DNA of 64,000 nucleotides from Tubiluchus corallicola (GCA_030141605.1 JAQGDQ010000025.1:1-64000); one strand, 5' to 3'; shown: positions 38,663 to 52,641, counted from the stretch's first letter. Numbers and translations: made by a program. Notes: generated from the sequence alone by a model not told the origin.

Positions 38663-39884
38663 TGAAAACGTCAGGAAAAAAAGGAACGAACGAATGAATG
38701 AGTGTAAGCGTTTTAGACTAATAATAAATATATTGTTCTATAAATAAGTAAGTAAATAGATAAGCAAACAAACAACAAAAATGAACTAGAGGCAGTTGCA
38801 AAATAAATGCTACATTTATTGCAAAAAATTGTTACATTTTGCATGATCTGTAGCAGATTTGAAAATAAGCTAGAATTGGTTGCCAGTCTGCGGAGTTGGC
38901 AAAGAAAAATTTCGTCCCTTTTAAATTAATCGCGAAATAAGCTAAGCCAGCTTTTTGTTGGACTTTGATACAGTTCTTTAAAAGGATACAAAACCACTTA
39001 CGCAACGATATCACGCATGGAGAACGTTTTAAAAATAATGACAAGGACACTAAGCTTTTAAATTTACAGGATTGCAGGCGCAATATGATTGAAGAAAAAC
39101 TCAATTGATTATTTAATTAGAGGGCGCCGAACACAACGACCAGTCATCAGCCACTATATTAATTGCAGAGCGCTCGTGGCTGCCCATTTCCAAATATTGA
39201 CCAGAGAAATCACACTTTGTGTGCTGTTGTTTGCTCTGGCGTTTGCCACTTGAAGTTGATGAATGTGGTTCCCTAATTGAAGAAGTTAATGAAAGGGCTG
39301 ACCACTCCTCCACGCTTGCATTGTCCCGCAGATTAGTACGGAGTAGATCTCGTCACGCTGAATGGAAGCCAAATCAACAAAGAGTTGGTGATTTATGTAA
39401 TAATCTACACCAGTATGCTACAGTATCATGGCAGCCTATAATTAGAAAATTAGTGGAAATTCTATAAATTAAAGTAAATTAACAATTATTGATTTTTTCA
39501 AAACAAGTTTTTTCAAGTTTCAAGTTTATATTTTCACTGGACATAAATTTACATAGAGGCTGCGTGAAAAATATACGTGAATATGTTAAATTAACAAAAC
39601 TTACCAAAGCCAAGTTAAACTTTGCAAGACCCGCGCGGCAAACTTGGCACGCAAAATAAAATTTGAAAAGTTCGGAAATAAATGTAAATTTGAACCTGCC
39701 TTAAGTCCTCTTGACAATTGATTAATTAATTTATTCAAATTTAATTAAAAACGCAGTAACTATTTAATTACAATAATACTAAATTCAAGATTGCCAATTA
39801 ATGTTAAAGTGTACTTACAATTATATAATTTTTGATGCCAAATTTCACGGACAAGAAAGCAAAATGAAAAAAATCGGCCCAGAT
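38663..39884. other. intergenic
   Basis: Open frames overlap on both strands at 39113-39467. The plus frame has no ATG start and neither has a domain I recognise. No gene is claimed. Confidence 0.35.
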
Positions 39885-39945
39885 TTGAACCAAGAATTAT
39901 TGGATTGCAAATATAACGTTGCATAACCCTTGAGACCTTAAATTA
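39885..39945 (-). mobile_element. tRNA-derived SINE-like fragment
   Basis: On the minus strand TTGGTTCAAATCTGGG contains a B box at 10 of 11 positions. It is preceded by TTTGCAATC, a possible Ala-type anticodon loop. The A box is poor. Confidence 0.35.
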
Positions 39946-42900
39946 ATTTTAACACATTACTGAGTAGTCGGACATTTATAAGCAATTAGCTATATACTCG
40001 TGCTAGAGTATTATTACTAACTAACTATATTATATTTTGTATAATTTATTTACAGACTACAATGATGGCTGTTAATTTATTATTAATTACAATTAGGTTA
40101 AATACTTTATTATTATATTCAATTTTTAAAGTGCATTTTGAAAGATTATCAAATGCATTATTACAATGTAAAACAGCATCATAAAAAACGTAATATTACA
40201 AGCCTAAATTCATATCTGAAGTGTATCAATCGGTTAAGCATAAAAAGATTGTGGACCATATCAGTCAATTAATTGTTAATGATAGCGACAGTTTGGACTA
40301 GGGAAGGTCTGATATGTAAGTGGGGTATAGCCATTGATTGCATTACACGTTATAATGATTTTAATTTTATCCTACACTAATCCAAGTGTTGGAGTGATGT
40401 AATCGAATTTCTTGCAGTCAACAATTAAGTTAGCCGTTAGCGGCTGAGTTATGTAAGTATACGATTTTGAAGTTTTTGGATTTGATTGAGTGCTAGACCA
40501 ATTAATAAACTGTAGCAACCGGGAACTAATAAAAGCAACTATATTTAATCTTACTTTCAGTAATTAATTGTGATTAAATGAGAATTTCACGTAATTTCAG
40601 CCAGAAGAATTAGAAATAGAATTATTTAATATACTATAATCTCAAGTTCAAAATGTAAAAAAATATTAATTTTTATGAAATATGAAATTATTGATCATCG
40701 TAGTATGAATCTTTGTGAAAGTTAGACACATTGGTAGAAATAGTGTATTTATAAATAAGTGATTTAGGAAGAAGAGAGAAAACACAGTAATATTGAACAA
40801 CTTGGAAGAATTAGTCAATACAACAGTTTTTTTAAATTCTACTAGCTTACGTTTCCCACGTCGATAAAAAAATCATACCCATACACTCGAAACACATGCC
40901 TGTGATGCGTTGAAGCCAATAACAACCACGAGGCAGAAACAGAACGATAGCCACAGCGAGTATTTTATACGGCTCTATTTTTATCTTTCTCATCTTCACT
41001 AGTTACTAATTACCTAAACAGACACATTTCATTTCAAATTTTCGCGAAAATGTTACATAATCGACATATACCCACTGGCTTTATCAATGAGCAGAACTCG
41101 GTTAATGATTTTCTGATTGCACTAAACGTCAGATCCATATAGCTGGATCTAACTGGAAGTGAACTTCGTCAATCTTGTAGAAATTTGTGGTGATTCGTTA
41201 ACGCTAAGTTGAGGTGATCTGTGCTGTATTAAATTTTGTGCGAAACCAACACAAATTTTTATCACAATAGAATAAAATTGAAATACTACTTCCATGGAAA
41301 AAATTCGCACACTTGACAGCCAAGGCCAAGAAGCCGCCATGACTCAAGAAACTCACCATCCCAACTTGCAATAGTTACTCAGAAAAGTAATTATTATTAT
41401 TAAATTAACGTTCACCAAAACGTACTAAGATTACTCAAGATATCAGCAATGACGCATTAGACTGATCAAATAAAGATTAATGAATTGTAAGTCACTGCCT
41501 TTTGCCAATGCACCAATGAGCTTATAATAAATTAAGCTTTTAAACGTAGTATTGTAATTACTTGTTTTTACTTAGTTTGTGAAACAGTAATACTAATTTT
41601 TCCCATTTTTGAAAAAAATGTAAATGACTTAATGAACCATTTAAACGGCTGTTGCAACAGTTAGGATTCAAATTTTGAAATTCTACGTAACACGTCTCGA
41701 GACATGAACTTTTGATACAGCTGAAGCATTTTCAAGTACACAAAGTTCCAGTGTTTTTTTTTCTGAACCGAAAATTCACCGAATTTGTCCTTTAACGGAT
41801 TCAAAGTGTTGCCGCACTACTTTTCCGATGCTTTTTACGAAGCTTCGGGCAAGTTTTTTTTTCGTTTTAAAGATTTTACTGATTTCGTTCTTCAGCTTGC
41901 CATACTTCTCCTATACATTTTTAACCTGTACCGCTTTTCCTATGACATCCCCAGGCTAAAACGGCTGTTCTCCCCAAAAAGGTATCAATTTCACAATTTA
42001 CAATTTAAATTTGTGGCAATTTATAAACGAAGATCACCTTGTTGTCTTTTCTGCGGGCGGGCACAGCTTAACAAGATGGTGTAAAGTGAGCCATATATTT
42101 TCATTTGGTAACCCATCATTAAACGCAGCTAAGCAACCGAGTTCAGCTTCAAAGAATGTGGCTCTCCTTTAGTTTTATGACTGATGCGTTTCGATGATAC
42201 CTAGGGTGTATGTAGAAATGATAACCTTGCATCATCTTTATTCGAAATAAACCAAGTCCCCAGAACTAAACACTTGTACAGGAAATCTTTTCACAGCACA
42301 ATTTCGAGCTTGACTGATCGTTTTATACTCGTTTCTTTAACAAAGTGTAATTTTTCTCACATGTGGTGCGTCCAACCCTCGAAACTGGAATGTCTATTAA
42401 GATCAAACCGCCCTTTTCACACCCTGGGACAAAATAAGATCCCTTACTGTGAAACCAGCTGTCTTACATACAAGTGCAAAACACAAAAATGCTAATATTT
42501 GCCTATACAATAAAAAGTGGGTTTTAAGGCATGTCACACAACATTTTTGTTTGCCCCAGTGCCTCCAGATAGCACAGTTGCGCCTAGTGTTTTTCTCCTT
42601 TCATTGAAAATATTTGCCGAAATAAAAATCACATTTTGCTCTCTGTGCGGGTTGATTTGTTAAATGCCTAGCAGGTGGCAGCACGATTCTGGCCACCGAT
42701 GTTGTTTAACGTATACGTAACAGAAATGTGCATGATTTGCTCTAGAAAGTGTTCTGGCATTTCTTCCTGCGAGGATATTGCAAAGTTCCAAAGCTACTGT
42801 TACGCAAAGTCAACGACATGCTTTGTTATTATATTTCCTTAAGTGTTAATACGTACATTTCCTTTGCTGTTTATACGTACATTTATGTAATACTGGTTCG

Positions 42901-43214
42901 TGTTATTGACCTGGTAGGGCCACTAGCAAAACCAAAAAATTCCCAGCAACAAAAATTATACACAAGTAGATCACGATAGTTTTAAGTTACCGCAAAATGA
43001 CAGATTGTGCCATAGAAAAATACCCAACCATAACTTCCATTAGTAGGCTCTTCCTAAGAGGAACTAATTTGGAACTCTTGGTTAATTTTCTTAATAATAA
43101 TGTAAATGCTATACAATTCGGTGAAATCATCAAAATATCACATGAAGTGACATTATACATGTCGTATAGAGACCAATATGAGGTGACTGTGACTTTATGT
43201 ACTAATATACATAT
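39946..43214. other. intergenic
   Basis: No gene is recognised. Small open frames at 41785 and 42997 lack known domains. Confidence 0.4.
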
Positions 43215-43222
43215 ATGTGTGC

Positions 43223-43287
<65 letters not shown>

Positions 43288-43358
43288 CGTATGCATGTGC
43301 GTGTGAGTTTGCGCACGCTTGTGTGTGTGTGTGTGTGTGTGCGTGTGCGTGCGCGTGC

Positions 43359-43389
<31 letters not shown>
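43215..43389. repeat. interrupted (GT)n microsatellite
   Basis: Two GT runs are separated by a GC/GT-mixed stretch at about 43285-43320. A GTGC-rich section follows near 43340-43370. Confidence 0.95.
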
Positions 43390-44578
43390 CAATTATATAA
43401 CCTCAATATGTACGATAACTTTTCCTTTGTATATAATTTTTTACTCTAATACATGTATCTAATTTTGTGTGGTTTTTTTTATTATAGATTTTCAGCATCG
43501 TGTGCTATATAGTTTAAATTTTATTGTATTTGTGTATATATTAGTATATGGCTTCTAGCTGAAATAAATTGATCAACTGATTATTAATACCTTGCTTGAT
43601 GACGGTATTGTCTGGAAAATTATACCCTAATCCAGATTTGTTTTTTTAACTAATTAGCACCTAGCTACAGGCCATATAATGTGTAGGAGCTAGTGCGTCC
43701 TCCTATTTGTTCGTAGATGAAAAACTACAGGGATAACATTTTACTGGGGGAGGAGTACAAAAACAGCTATTAATGGTACTGAATAGTTTATTACGTCAAA
43801 GCATTGCTGAAACAAATGCTAATCTATCATGCCCTAAATATTTAGTATAAAAGCTCCAGATGTATTTTACACAATCTTAAAAGGTGTGATTGAAGCAGCA
43901 ACTAGAAGACTCTTAAAGTAAAACCGTACGATTGATTAGAGTCAATCTCATTTTAATTTACTGTCCAAAATATACATTTTTTACCTAGAAAAGTTAGCAA
44001 TTCTTTTTAATATTTGAATAATTACCTTGGAAAGTTGATTAACAACAGTCGAGCACAGCTATCGCTTACGTCACAAACTAGCCACAGTTTGTGCAATGGT
44101 AGGTAACTTCCCTGCGCGTCAAGCACGTTTGCGTAGGCTAAGATTGCTATAAGACGCTAATGTAATGTCACGAAAATGAGCTTTACGTTACAGTGACGTC
44201 ACAGACGAACACTGTAGTTCATGGTCATGTTTATCACGGTTCCACGCCTATTTGTCGGCCACGCGAATGTCACAAGAAGGCTTCATTGTCAGTCTTAGTG
44301 GATTCGTTGAGCTGCGTGTAGCTTTGGAAATTTAACAAAATTTAACTATCCGTGGTAATTATTATTTAACCTAAGCTTTGATTTAAAAAAAGCTGTTATG
44401 CTGTAGTTTTCAATATTTTAGAGCATACTTCATGTTGAACTAAATGTTTACACAATAGTACGGTTTTCTTTTACTTTTTTCTATTGAAAGGAATACGATG
44501 AAAATTCCCTGGACGTGAAGACGCCATACACACAGGAGCTTTCCTGGAAGTGTCGTTTAGGTGATCCAAGAACATACC
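43390..44578. other. intergenic
   Basis: No gene is supported. Confidence 0.4.
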
Positions 44579-44714
44579 ATGGATCAGCATTCCAGACTTG
44601 AGATACACCTGCTAGATGTTTTGGAGGACGTTGAGTTATGCGAGTCGCTGCTCAAATCAAACACTTCCAAACAGCACGCTGCGAGAAATACCCAAGGCTT
44701 AAGCCCATTTTACG
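44579..44714 (+). CDS. candidate first coding exon of the PDZ gene (speculative)
   Basis: ACCATGG here is an excellent animal start context. The frame begins MDQHSRLEIHLLDVLEDVEL, an acidic, probably helical N-terminus. A possible donor (G followed by GTCAGG) at 44714 leaves phase 1. Joined to the acceptor at 52404 it gives an Asp codon and keeps the PDZ frame open. The donor has C at +3, which is uncommon, and intermediate exons cannot be excluded. Alternatively the frame runs on to a stop at 44902 as a 107-codon ORF ending at an AATAAA. Confidence 0.25.
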
Positions 44715-44902
44715 GTCAGGACACAAGAAACGTGACCCAAGGAAGTGCTGTCAGAAAATATTTAGAAAATTTTCGATTTATTTTCAAAATCTCATGCAGC
44801 AAAAAAGTTTATTTTACAGTGAAACCGCGCGATTTTTTCCCGCGCGTCCAGTTATCTACAGCTGCTTTGCGAGTTTTATACAGTATAACTATACCTAAAT
44901 AA

Positions 44903-47184
44903 AATTATACTCGCGTATCGTCCTTACTGTGAAATAGGCCGCCTCACACTCTGCATATAGATTCGCAGTAATTATTGTCTCAGCAATACTTTAATGTAAT
45001 AAATAATCCTGTAATATTACTCGCTGCTTCTGTACCCCGCAGCAAAGGTTATGTACCACCCTGTAGTTTCAATTTTGCTACAAGCCAATTAACGTGACAC
45101 AGAAAATCTGTAGGCCAGGGCTTTGTTTTCTTACGAAACTGCGGGTGTTGCTTCAAATGAGTTATTAGACAAGTTATTTACTGTAATATCTGGTAAATAT
45201 GTAATAAAAACAACAGCTGGTCTAGCTCTGATCCCCCTCAAAACCCGGGCGCTGTGGTTTACAAACTAGACTGCCTACTGCTACTAACGTTGCTTATTTT
45301 GCCAAGAGTATTTGCCGTGCGATCTTTTAAACAAAAGCAAAATAGTGAAGCCTTTTCCTAGTTTGTGAAGGTTTTCATAAGCGTCTGTTACATTTTACAT
45401 TGCGTGAGCACTGGCTAAAGTTAGATGGTACGCGAAGGCGCCAAAAATTTCTACAGGTTTTTACAATATCGCAAAAGGAATTTCGATAAAATATTCATGA
45501 TCCATAAAAATCGACAATTTAGGAACAATGAACTTTCGTGGCGCAGTTAAGTTACTCGTTTATTCTGATTGTGAACATTTAAAGCGACAAAAATTATAAA
45601 TTCGTCTGCAAGGGCCTCATATTTTGTACGTATGGATAGTGAAACAGGCGCAGTACCGCATTACTTCAAGTGTTTTTTGAACGCAGAAACGCGAATGATG
45701 GATTGTATGATAGTTTGAATTGCGCAACAGTGTCACTTGCAGTGTTTTTCGCATGCAGCAACATGAATGATGAAATGCAAACAATTATTACTATGAATTT
45801 TGCAATAGTGTGGCTTTAGAAGATGTTTCTTAACAGCAGCAACGTGAGTGATGGATTCGTCTAGATCCATGTGGAGTAGAATGTTTGGCAGTTTAGAATG
45901 GTTGGCAAAAGCCACCTGCAATTACCTAAAATTTGGTAAGATTTGAAAACAATTCAGCTGTTTCCTAAACTAAGTCACAAGACCAGAAACAATTTGTACA
46001 ACCAGAATAATTTATGCCGTGTGTTATCAGCAATTAAATGAATTGGAAACAGAAACATACTTCTAAATCCCATCTGCTGCTTATGTGTAAAATGTTTTAT
46101 TTAAGAGAAACTTACATTTTTTAGGTTCACAAAATCTTCAGACCACGAGTTTGCAAATCTAATATATTTTTATTTATTTTTTCATTATTTAAAATTTATT
46201 TCGTACATTTAAAGTACATAGCGTTATAAAAAATTCAAACACTCAGCTTTACAGATTATTATAATAATTACAATTAAACTACTTCAAAATGTTTACATAA
46301 TTTTATATATACACACGCAGACACAACAAATAAACACACAAAACAGATACAAATTATTAACTTATACAATCCAGTTTCTCTCACTATTTCGGTCCTAACA
46401 ATCTACTAACCTAAGAAAATCTTCGGACCTAACAATTTACAGCGACAAAAAAGTCTACCTTTCCAGGTAACGTTAAGCCATCATCACCAAACAAATGGTA
46501 TTGAAATAAATCCACATCACGTGAACAAATATTTGTAGGTAAAAGCAGGCAGCGCACCCTGCCACCATTACCAATATTAGATCGTAAAGCTGCCTTGCGC
46601 TTTGTTAATAAACCAGGTTTGTCCAGGTCAAAAGTTGAATCAAAGTGCAAAACTGTAAAACTGGTGTGTTAACTTGTACTCCTTGGGCTTCAAAACTGCT
46701 GATGTAGTGCTTTTGAACTGATTAATAACCGCTAGTTTCATTATTAACTCTTCGTTAAGTGCATACAATATTGGCAGCTTTAAGCTTTATAATCTATTGG
46801 GCCCATCAGCACGTGAGACCTTACTTTGTCATGAACGATTTGAATTCAGTTCTGTAATACATACAGCTAAGCCCGGCGGGTCTGAATGTTGGCTTCAAGG
46901 CTGCACTGGCTTCTGCAGCTCAAACGCTCCTAAAGCCATTTTATCTGACAGCTGTTCCTTTCTGAGAAACCCTAGACGATGTGGCAATGTTTTTGTTTTC
47001 AAAAACATGATATTAAAGAGTATATCTAACAGAATCGTAATTACAGTTGCTATTTGGGAGAGATTCTGGAGGGAGCGTTGCTATGTCTCCACTTTAGTAA
47101 GGGGGGTTGGGTCAGTATCGTAAACCAATTGTAGTATTGCTATTTGGGTAATCTTAAACATTTTGTGTTGAGTAAATCAGTGAA
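44903..47184. other. intergenic or intron
   Basis: No recognised gene. A 73-codon minus-strand frame at 46429-46650 has no domain I can name. Confidence 0.4.
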
Positions 47185-47348
47185 CGGACGGACGGACGGA
47201 CGGACGGACGGACGGACGGACTGACTGACTGACTGACTGACTGACTGACTGACTGACTGACTGACTGACTGACTGACTGACTGACTGACTGACTGACTGA
47301 CTGACTGACTGACTGACTGACTGACTGACTGACTGACTGACTGACTGA
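47185..47348. repeat. compound tetranucleotide array (CGGA)9(CTGA)32
   Basis: Nine CGGA units pass directly into 32 CTGA units with no interruption. Confidence 0.97.
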
Positions 47349-49057
47349 CCAACAGAAAAACAAATAAACAAAAACCCATCAACAAACAAATAAATAAATG
47401 AGCTAGTAAACAAATGAAAGCAAGAACTGAACAGCGTTACAATTACACTTAACCGTTTGTTTCTGTTTTTCGCTGTAATAACTCTGTTGTGATGTGTATT
47501 AGTGAATATAGTAGTAAAATGATAGCTAAAACATAATTATTACTGCGCAATGTAGCCTAAACAACTAGTAACAGCCGTATTGGCTAAAATGCTTAGAGTT
47601 CTGCCATAGTAAACATTAAGCAAGATTTGGCATCGTTGAAGTCGGTAAGACGCGCACTTTACAATGTTGCTATGTTAAAAATCCCAAAGAAATTGCAAAA
47701 CCCTTTCGCTGAAAAACGATAGCGAAAATGAGGAAAATAATGCAGCATAAAGAATTTTGATCACAAATCCTACATTCATAGTGGTTTCAGTTCAACGTAA
47801 GTAGACTGTTCAAGATTACTGAGTTTTTGAGCTGAACTAAAACATTTTTAATTAAAAAAGCTCCGTGTGGTGTGTAGATGTCGCCACATTGCAAAAAAGC
47901 GTGACCTGCTAATTTATTCTTGGAGACATTAACTTCATTGAAGGAGCAGTTTAATATTACCTAGAAGCAACAGCATGGATTATATTGGTCTAAACCTTCG
48001 TGCTACATTATGTGAAACATGTGAAAACAATCGTGAGCAAATTACCTAATTTACTACAATGTAGTGCACAACTTTTGCTAGCGGTGTGTAGAAGCGATGT
48101 ATGGTATTAAAGTACAATTTATTACAGCATAATATAATTTAAGCAAGGCCTACAGTTAAAAACATCCCACAACAATACAAAACAAAAGGTAAACAAAAGA
48201 AAGAACGCACAAAAAATACAAACAAAAATATTTTAGTGATCTTTTTCAATCTTTAATCTTCTTTTCTTAATCTTTATTTATTTTCATCTAGACACCCACA
48301 CATACAGGCATAATACAAATGATGATTTTAAGATATTTTGTTAAGAAAGAGCAACGGAAGACCAATTGGTATCGACCATATTGGTAACCAATATACCAAT
48401 ATACACACACATATAAATATATACACATTTATATACAAAATATAGTATATTGTATGTTATTAAATTTTATGCACAGGGATATGGAAATTATAATTTATCT
48501 AATAAAAAGAGGATCATGTGAAAAATGTGGCTAAATACCAAAAAATATACTGCAAAAATTATTGTAGGTTGCGTGTTATAATCATGCAAAAGCAAGCAAA
48601 TGTACCATTGGCCTGTAAAGAGTCAGAATTTAATTTTCGATGATTTGAGGTGAAATAACTAGCCAGCTATTTAAAACGCAAAAAAGTTACCTGGATGGCT
48701 GTGTAGAGATTTGACAGTGGCACCCGTGATTGTACTTACTGAAAATAATCCTAAGAGTGGACTGAAACGTCGTGTCTCTCTTCCTTTTGATCGAACTATT
48801 TAAGTTACTCAAAATTTTATCTTGTATGTATTTTCCAAGGAGCTGAAATGCTAAGCTTTATGTTCATTTTTCAACAAATATTTGTCGTGTTAAGAGGATT
48901 GTGGATGATAGGATGAAAACAACGTCGGCTTTTCGTTTAAAGCGACATTAACTTTAGCAAGATGGCAAACATTCGACATTAGTTGATTAGCTCACAGGTC
49001 AAAGTCACTGAGCTCCATAAAAGATAGAAAAACGTAATTTAGTTACTGCCACGAAAA
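47349..49057. other. intergenic or intron
   Basis: Nothing recognised apart from short AT runs near 48390-48460. Confidence 0.4.
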
Positions 49058-49374
49058 ATTAGTATTAATATTAGTATTAGTGTTAGTGTTGGTGTTGGTG
49101 TTGGTGTTGGTGTTGGTGTTGGTGTTGGTGTTGGTGTTGGTGTTGGTGTTGGTGTTGGTGTTGGTGTTGGTGTTGGTGTTGGTGTTGGTGTTGGTGTTGG
49201 TGTTGGTATTGGTATTAGTATTAGTATTAGTATTAGTATTAGTATCAGTATCAGTATCAGTATCAGTATCAGTATCAGTATCAGTATCAGTATCAGTATC
49301 AGTATCAGTATCAGTATCAGTATCAGTATCAGTATCAGTATCAGTATCAGTATCAGTATTAGTATTAGTATTTG
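49058..49374. repeat. hexanucleotide array with blockwise variants
   Basis: About 53 units of six bases change in blocks: TTAGTA, TTAGTG, a long TTGGTG block, TTGGTA, TTAGTA, a long TCAGTA block, then TTAGTA again. The six-base period keeps several frames open on both strands (Leu-Val, Ile-Leu, Thr-Pro dipeptides), which are artefacts. Confidence 0.95.
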
Positions 49375-49937
49375 TTGGTTCAAAAAGTGGGACATCAATT
49401 CAATGACCATGACACAAACGCTTTTTGTTGACGGTACACGATCAACCCTAGTCATTCGATTAGTTTCTGTCATTTTTCAAAATTTTTGTTCATTTAATAC
49501 ACAGTAGGTGAGAGTAACTGTAATCGGGGGTGTGTCGTCTTGCTGAAATGGCATTACTGTAAAGAAATGAAAACGCTTAATTTGGCAACAGTTTGATTCC
49601 GCGGGTTGACTTTACTGTAAGTTTAATACAACGTCTTTTCCATCTGTATTGCTGTACGTCTATAATTGAACAATAACGAATCTCTTTGCCTTTTGAAGCT
49701 GTTGATTTTCGCTAAAACTTTTCACGATATAGGTAGTCTAGTACACTAGCTCTCGTATAGATGGCGACAATATTGCTGTATGAAATGCCGGTGATAATAT
49801 TCATGTGCAAAATGATGTTATTTGTTGACAACGACGAGGAAGTATCATGCATAGGTATCACGTACTGGTGCTTGTTTTAATAAGTTAATTTATACCGCAT
49901 AAATTAAACTGTGTAATAGGTCTATTATATTAATTAA
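49375..49937. other. intergenic or intron
   Basis: Nothing recognised. Confidence 0.4.
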
Positions 49938-50480
49938 AGGAAAGGTCAAACCTTCTGAGTAGTTAAGCTTATTTCAACATCCGTGAAAAACGTTAGAAAG
50001 ATTTAGTACTAAAAGTGCGGTGCATTCCTGATTTAATTAGTAAAATTACTTTAAAGTCGCGATCATTTCACTCTTAGCTTTAGGTGCTTCCATTTTGAAC
50101 GCCATTTTTCCACCAAAGACGCGGTTCGTTGACTCAAAAAAAGCAAAGCACCGTCAATTAGTGTCAAAGGTAGAAAAAGGTTCTACAAAAAATTAGGGGG
50201 CTAATTTTGTGATATTTCTGCGTGAATACTAGGTAAACAGCAGACATTTGAATTATTTGAACTGGCGCGCGCTTACGAAAAGCCACGAAACCATCATTTA
50301 CGTCATAATTTCCAAGTGAATGGCGTCTACCACCACGCCTAAAAATTTCTATACAGCAGTAGTATAAATTAACGTTGATTTCTACAGACAATTTTTTTGC
50401 AAATTTCTTTGTTATATTTTTCAAGTTTAAGTGATAGCAGTAACATAAATGCAACATGCTAAGTGTGCTTGTCCTTTCCG
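49938..50480 (+). mobile_element. TTAA-MITE family A, copy 2 (complete)
   Basis: This 543-bp element is flanked by TTAA at 49934-49937 and 50481-50484. Its ends AGGAAAGGTCAA and, reverse-complemented, CGGAAAGGACAA are imperfect inverted repeats. The interior aligns with 1-1056 (minus its insertion) and with the minus strand of 32787-33284. It has no transposase. The exact TTAA duplication recalls piggyBac-type insertion, but the termini are not a piggyBac sequence I recognise. Confidence 0.75.
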
Positions 50481-50484
50481 TTAA

Positions 50485-51729
50485 GAATTCGAGCGGTATT
50501 TTTGATAGGCATAGCAAAAAATTGCGCAACATTTTGTTACAACTGCAGTGGTTATAACCTCAATGTGAGTTTTGCAACAACGTCTATTCTGTTGTCATGA
50601 ACTTTCAGTGTTTGCAATTTAAGTACCGAATTAATTTTATGCGTAACAACCTTCACATTTCAGGCCAAACCTACTGCTCGCTCGTTTACATCAGGAGTTT
50701 TAGGACCAATGACGTTTATTGGCAGAAAAAGATCCTACACAAACAAACATAGGCGCAAGTCCCGTTAGACAAATAGAACACATACTTTTTAGTACACCTC
50801 TACGTATTTCAAATAAAATCTAATAGTTCTTGTCAAACCACGGGATTGGTTAATTATTTGCCAACAACAAACACGGCTTCCGGCTTTGAAGTATAACTCA
50901 TTTTAATTTATTTTCTTAGCGTGTGTCATTCGTGTAAGCTTTACTTTCGGAATTTGTCATTGATTTGGGTTAGGCTATTTTATCCTTTGTGTAAGAACAT
51001 TTGTCTTAGGTAAGCCGTTTTACATTTTTTACATACAGAAATTTTTAATTTTGTTGCAATCTGTTTTTATTTATCTAAATAAATGACTTTTGTTTCTGCG
51101 GTGAAATACGATTATGATTCTCATTAGAAAAGCATTGATATCTGTCGCTTTGAATCACAGTGCAGGACAAAAGATTATTCTTGTTCTCCAGTAAAAATGT
51201 ACCAATCATTTACTATATGTATTTTCAGCATTGTAAAGATGTTAAAAAAAAGATGTTGGCAATACTGACTGTAACGATTATTTGAATGATGATGATGGTA
51301 ACGATGATGACTAAGACGGCGGTGACGATGATGATGTAGTGAGTACAATAGTGACTGGAAATACTGTAGTAACGACAGCTATGGTGCTGGTAATGAAAAA
51401 ATAATGAAAGCAACAATGTAGGATCAACAACCAGAATATTTTCACTTCCTCAGATCAGTTGCTTTGCCTCGAAAAGAGATTGTTTGACACTCAAGGTGTT
51501 GATACTTTTGTATTTATTGACACGGAATATTGAGTTATCGGAAACGGCTGACAGGTCATCAAGTGGGAAAAGAAGAAAGGGTTTCTAACAAGTTTTGCTT
51601 TGAAATATAAAGTTTCTGGATAACTAAGGTTTCGGCATTCAGCCACCTACTCACCAAACGGTCATATAATACCTTGAAATGATGATTTGTTTCATTATTC
51701 TGTCCTATTCAAGTAATGTTACATCAGTT
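50485..51729. other. intergenic or intron
   Basis: No gene is supported. A degenerate GATGAT-rich tract lies at about 51285-51340. Confidence 0.4.
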
Positions 51730-52386
<657 letters not shown>

Positions 52387-52404
52387 TTCTTAAAATTCTT
52401 ACAG

Positions 52405-52641
52405 ATCAAGAAGGGAAAAACATTTCGGCGCGAAGTTGCCACACAGATCAGATCTGCACTACAGCCACAGTGGTACAATTGAGAAGAGATCCTCAACTTG
52501 GATTAGGAATAGGCGTGACGAAACGAGCACACAGAAGAAACCAGAAGCACGGTTCGACTGAAACGGAAGAGGACACGGCAATAATCATTACGGAAATTGT
52601 TCCTGGTAGTCCTGCTGAAAGGAGTGAAAGTTTGAGAAAAG
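52405..52641 (+). CDS. PDZ-domain protein, internal exon (first half of PDZ)
   Basis: The acceptor TTCTTACAG ends at 52404 and the donor AAAAG followed by GTAGTA lies at 52641. The frame is open throughout, entering with two bases of a split codon and leaving in phase 1. It encodes VVQLRRDPQLGLGIGVTKRA, where GLGI is the carboxylate-binding loop of a PDZ domain. TAIIITEIVPGSPAERSESL follows, the usual strand and alpha-A region. The sequence between the loop and TAIIITEI is longer and more basic than in many PDZ domains. Joining to 63146 completes the domain. Upstream exons are uncertain (see 44579). Confidence 0.85.

Noticed and set aside
39219-39467. 82-codon frame with coding-like codon use
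   Set aside because: It starts with GTG just after an in-frame stop, overlaps a minus-strand frame and matches no family I recognise.
44497-44610. Alternative exon in another frame (EYDENSLDVKTPYTQEL) after CTATTGAAAG
   Set aside because: Open for fewer than 40 codons with no clear donor; not better than chance.
46429-46650. Minus-strand 73-codon frame considered as a retroelement hydrolase tail
   Set aside because: The resemblance rests on a few residues (GDDGLTLPGK) and no neighbouring retroelement sequence supports it.
47140-47413. Ser-Val-Ser-Gln-type repeat proteins on the minus strand
   Set aside because: Artefact of the CGGA/CTGA array; several frames are open at once.
49039-49473. 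Open frames of 108-144 codons encoding Leu-Val, Ile-Leu and Thr-Pro repeats
   Set aside because: They come from the hexanucleotide array, which keeps several frames open on both strands.
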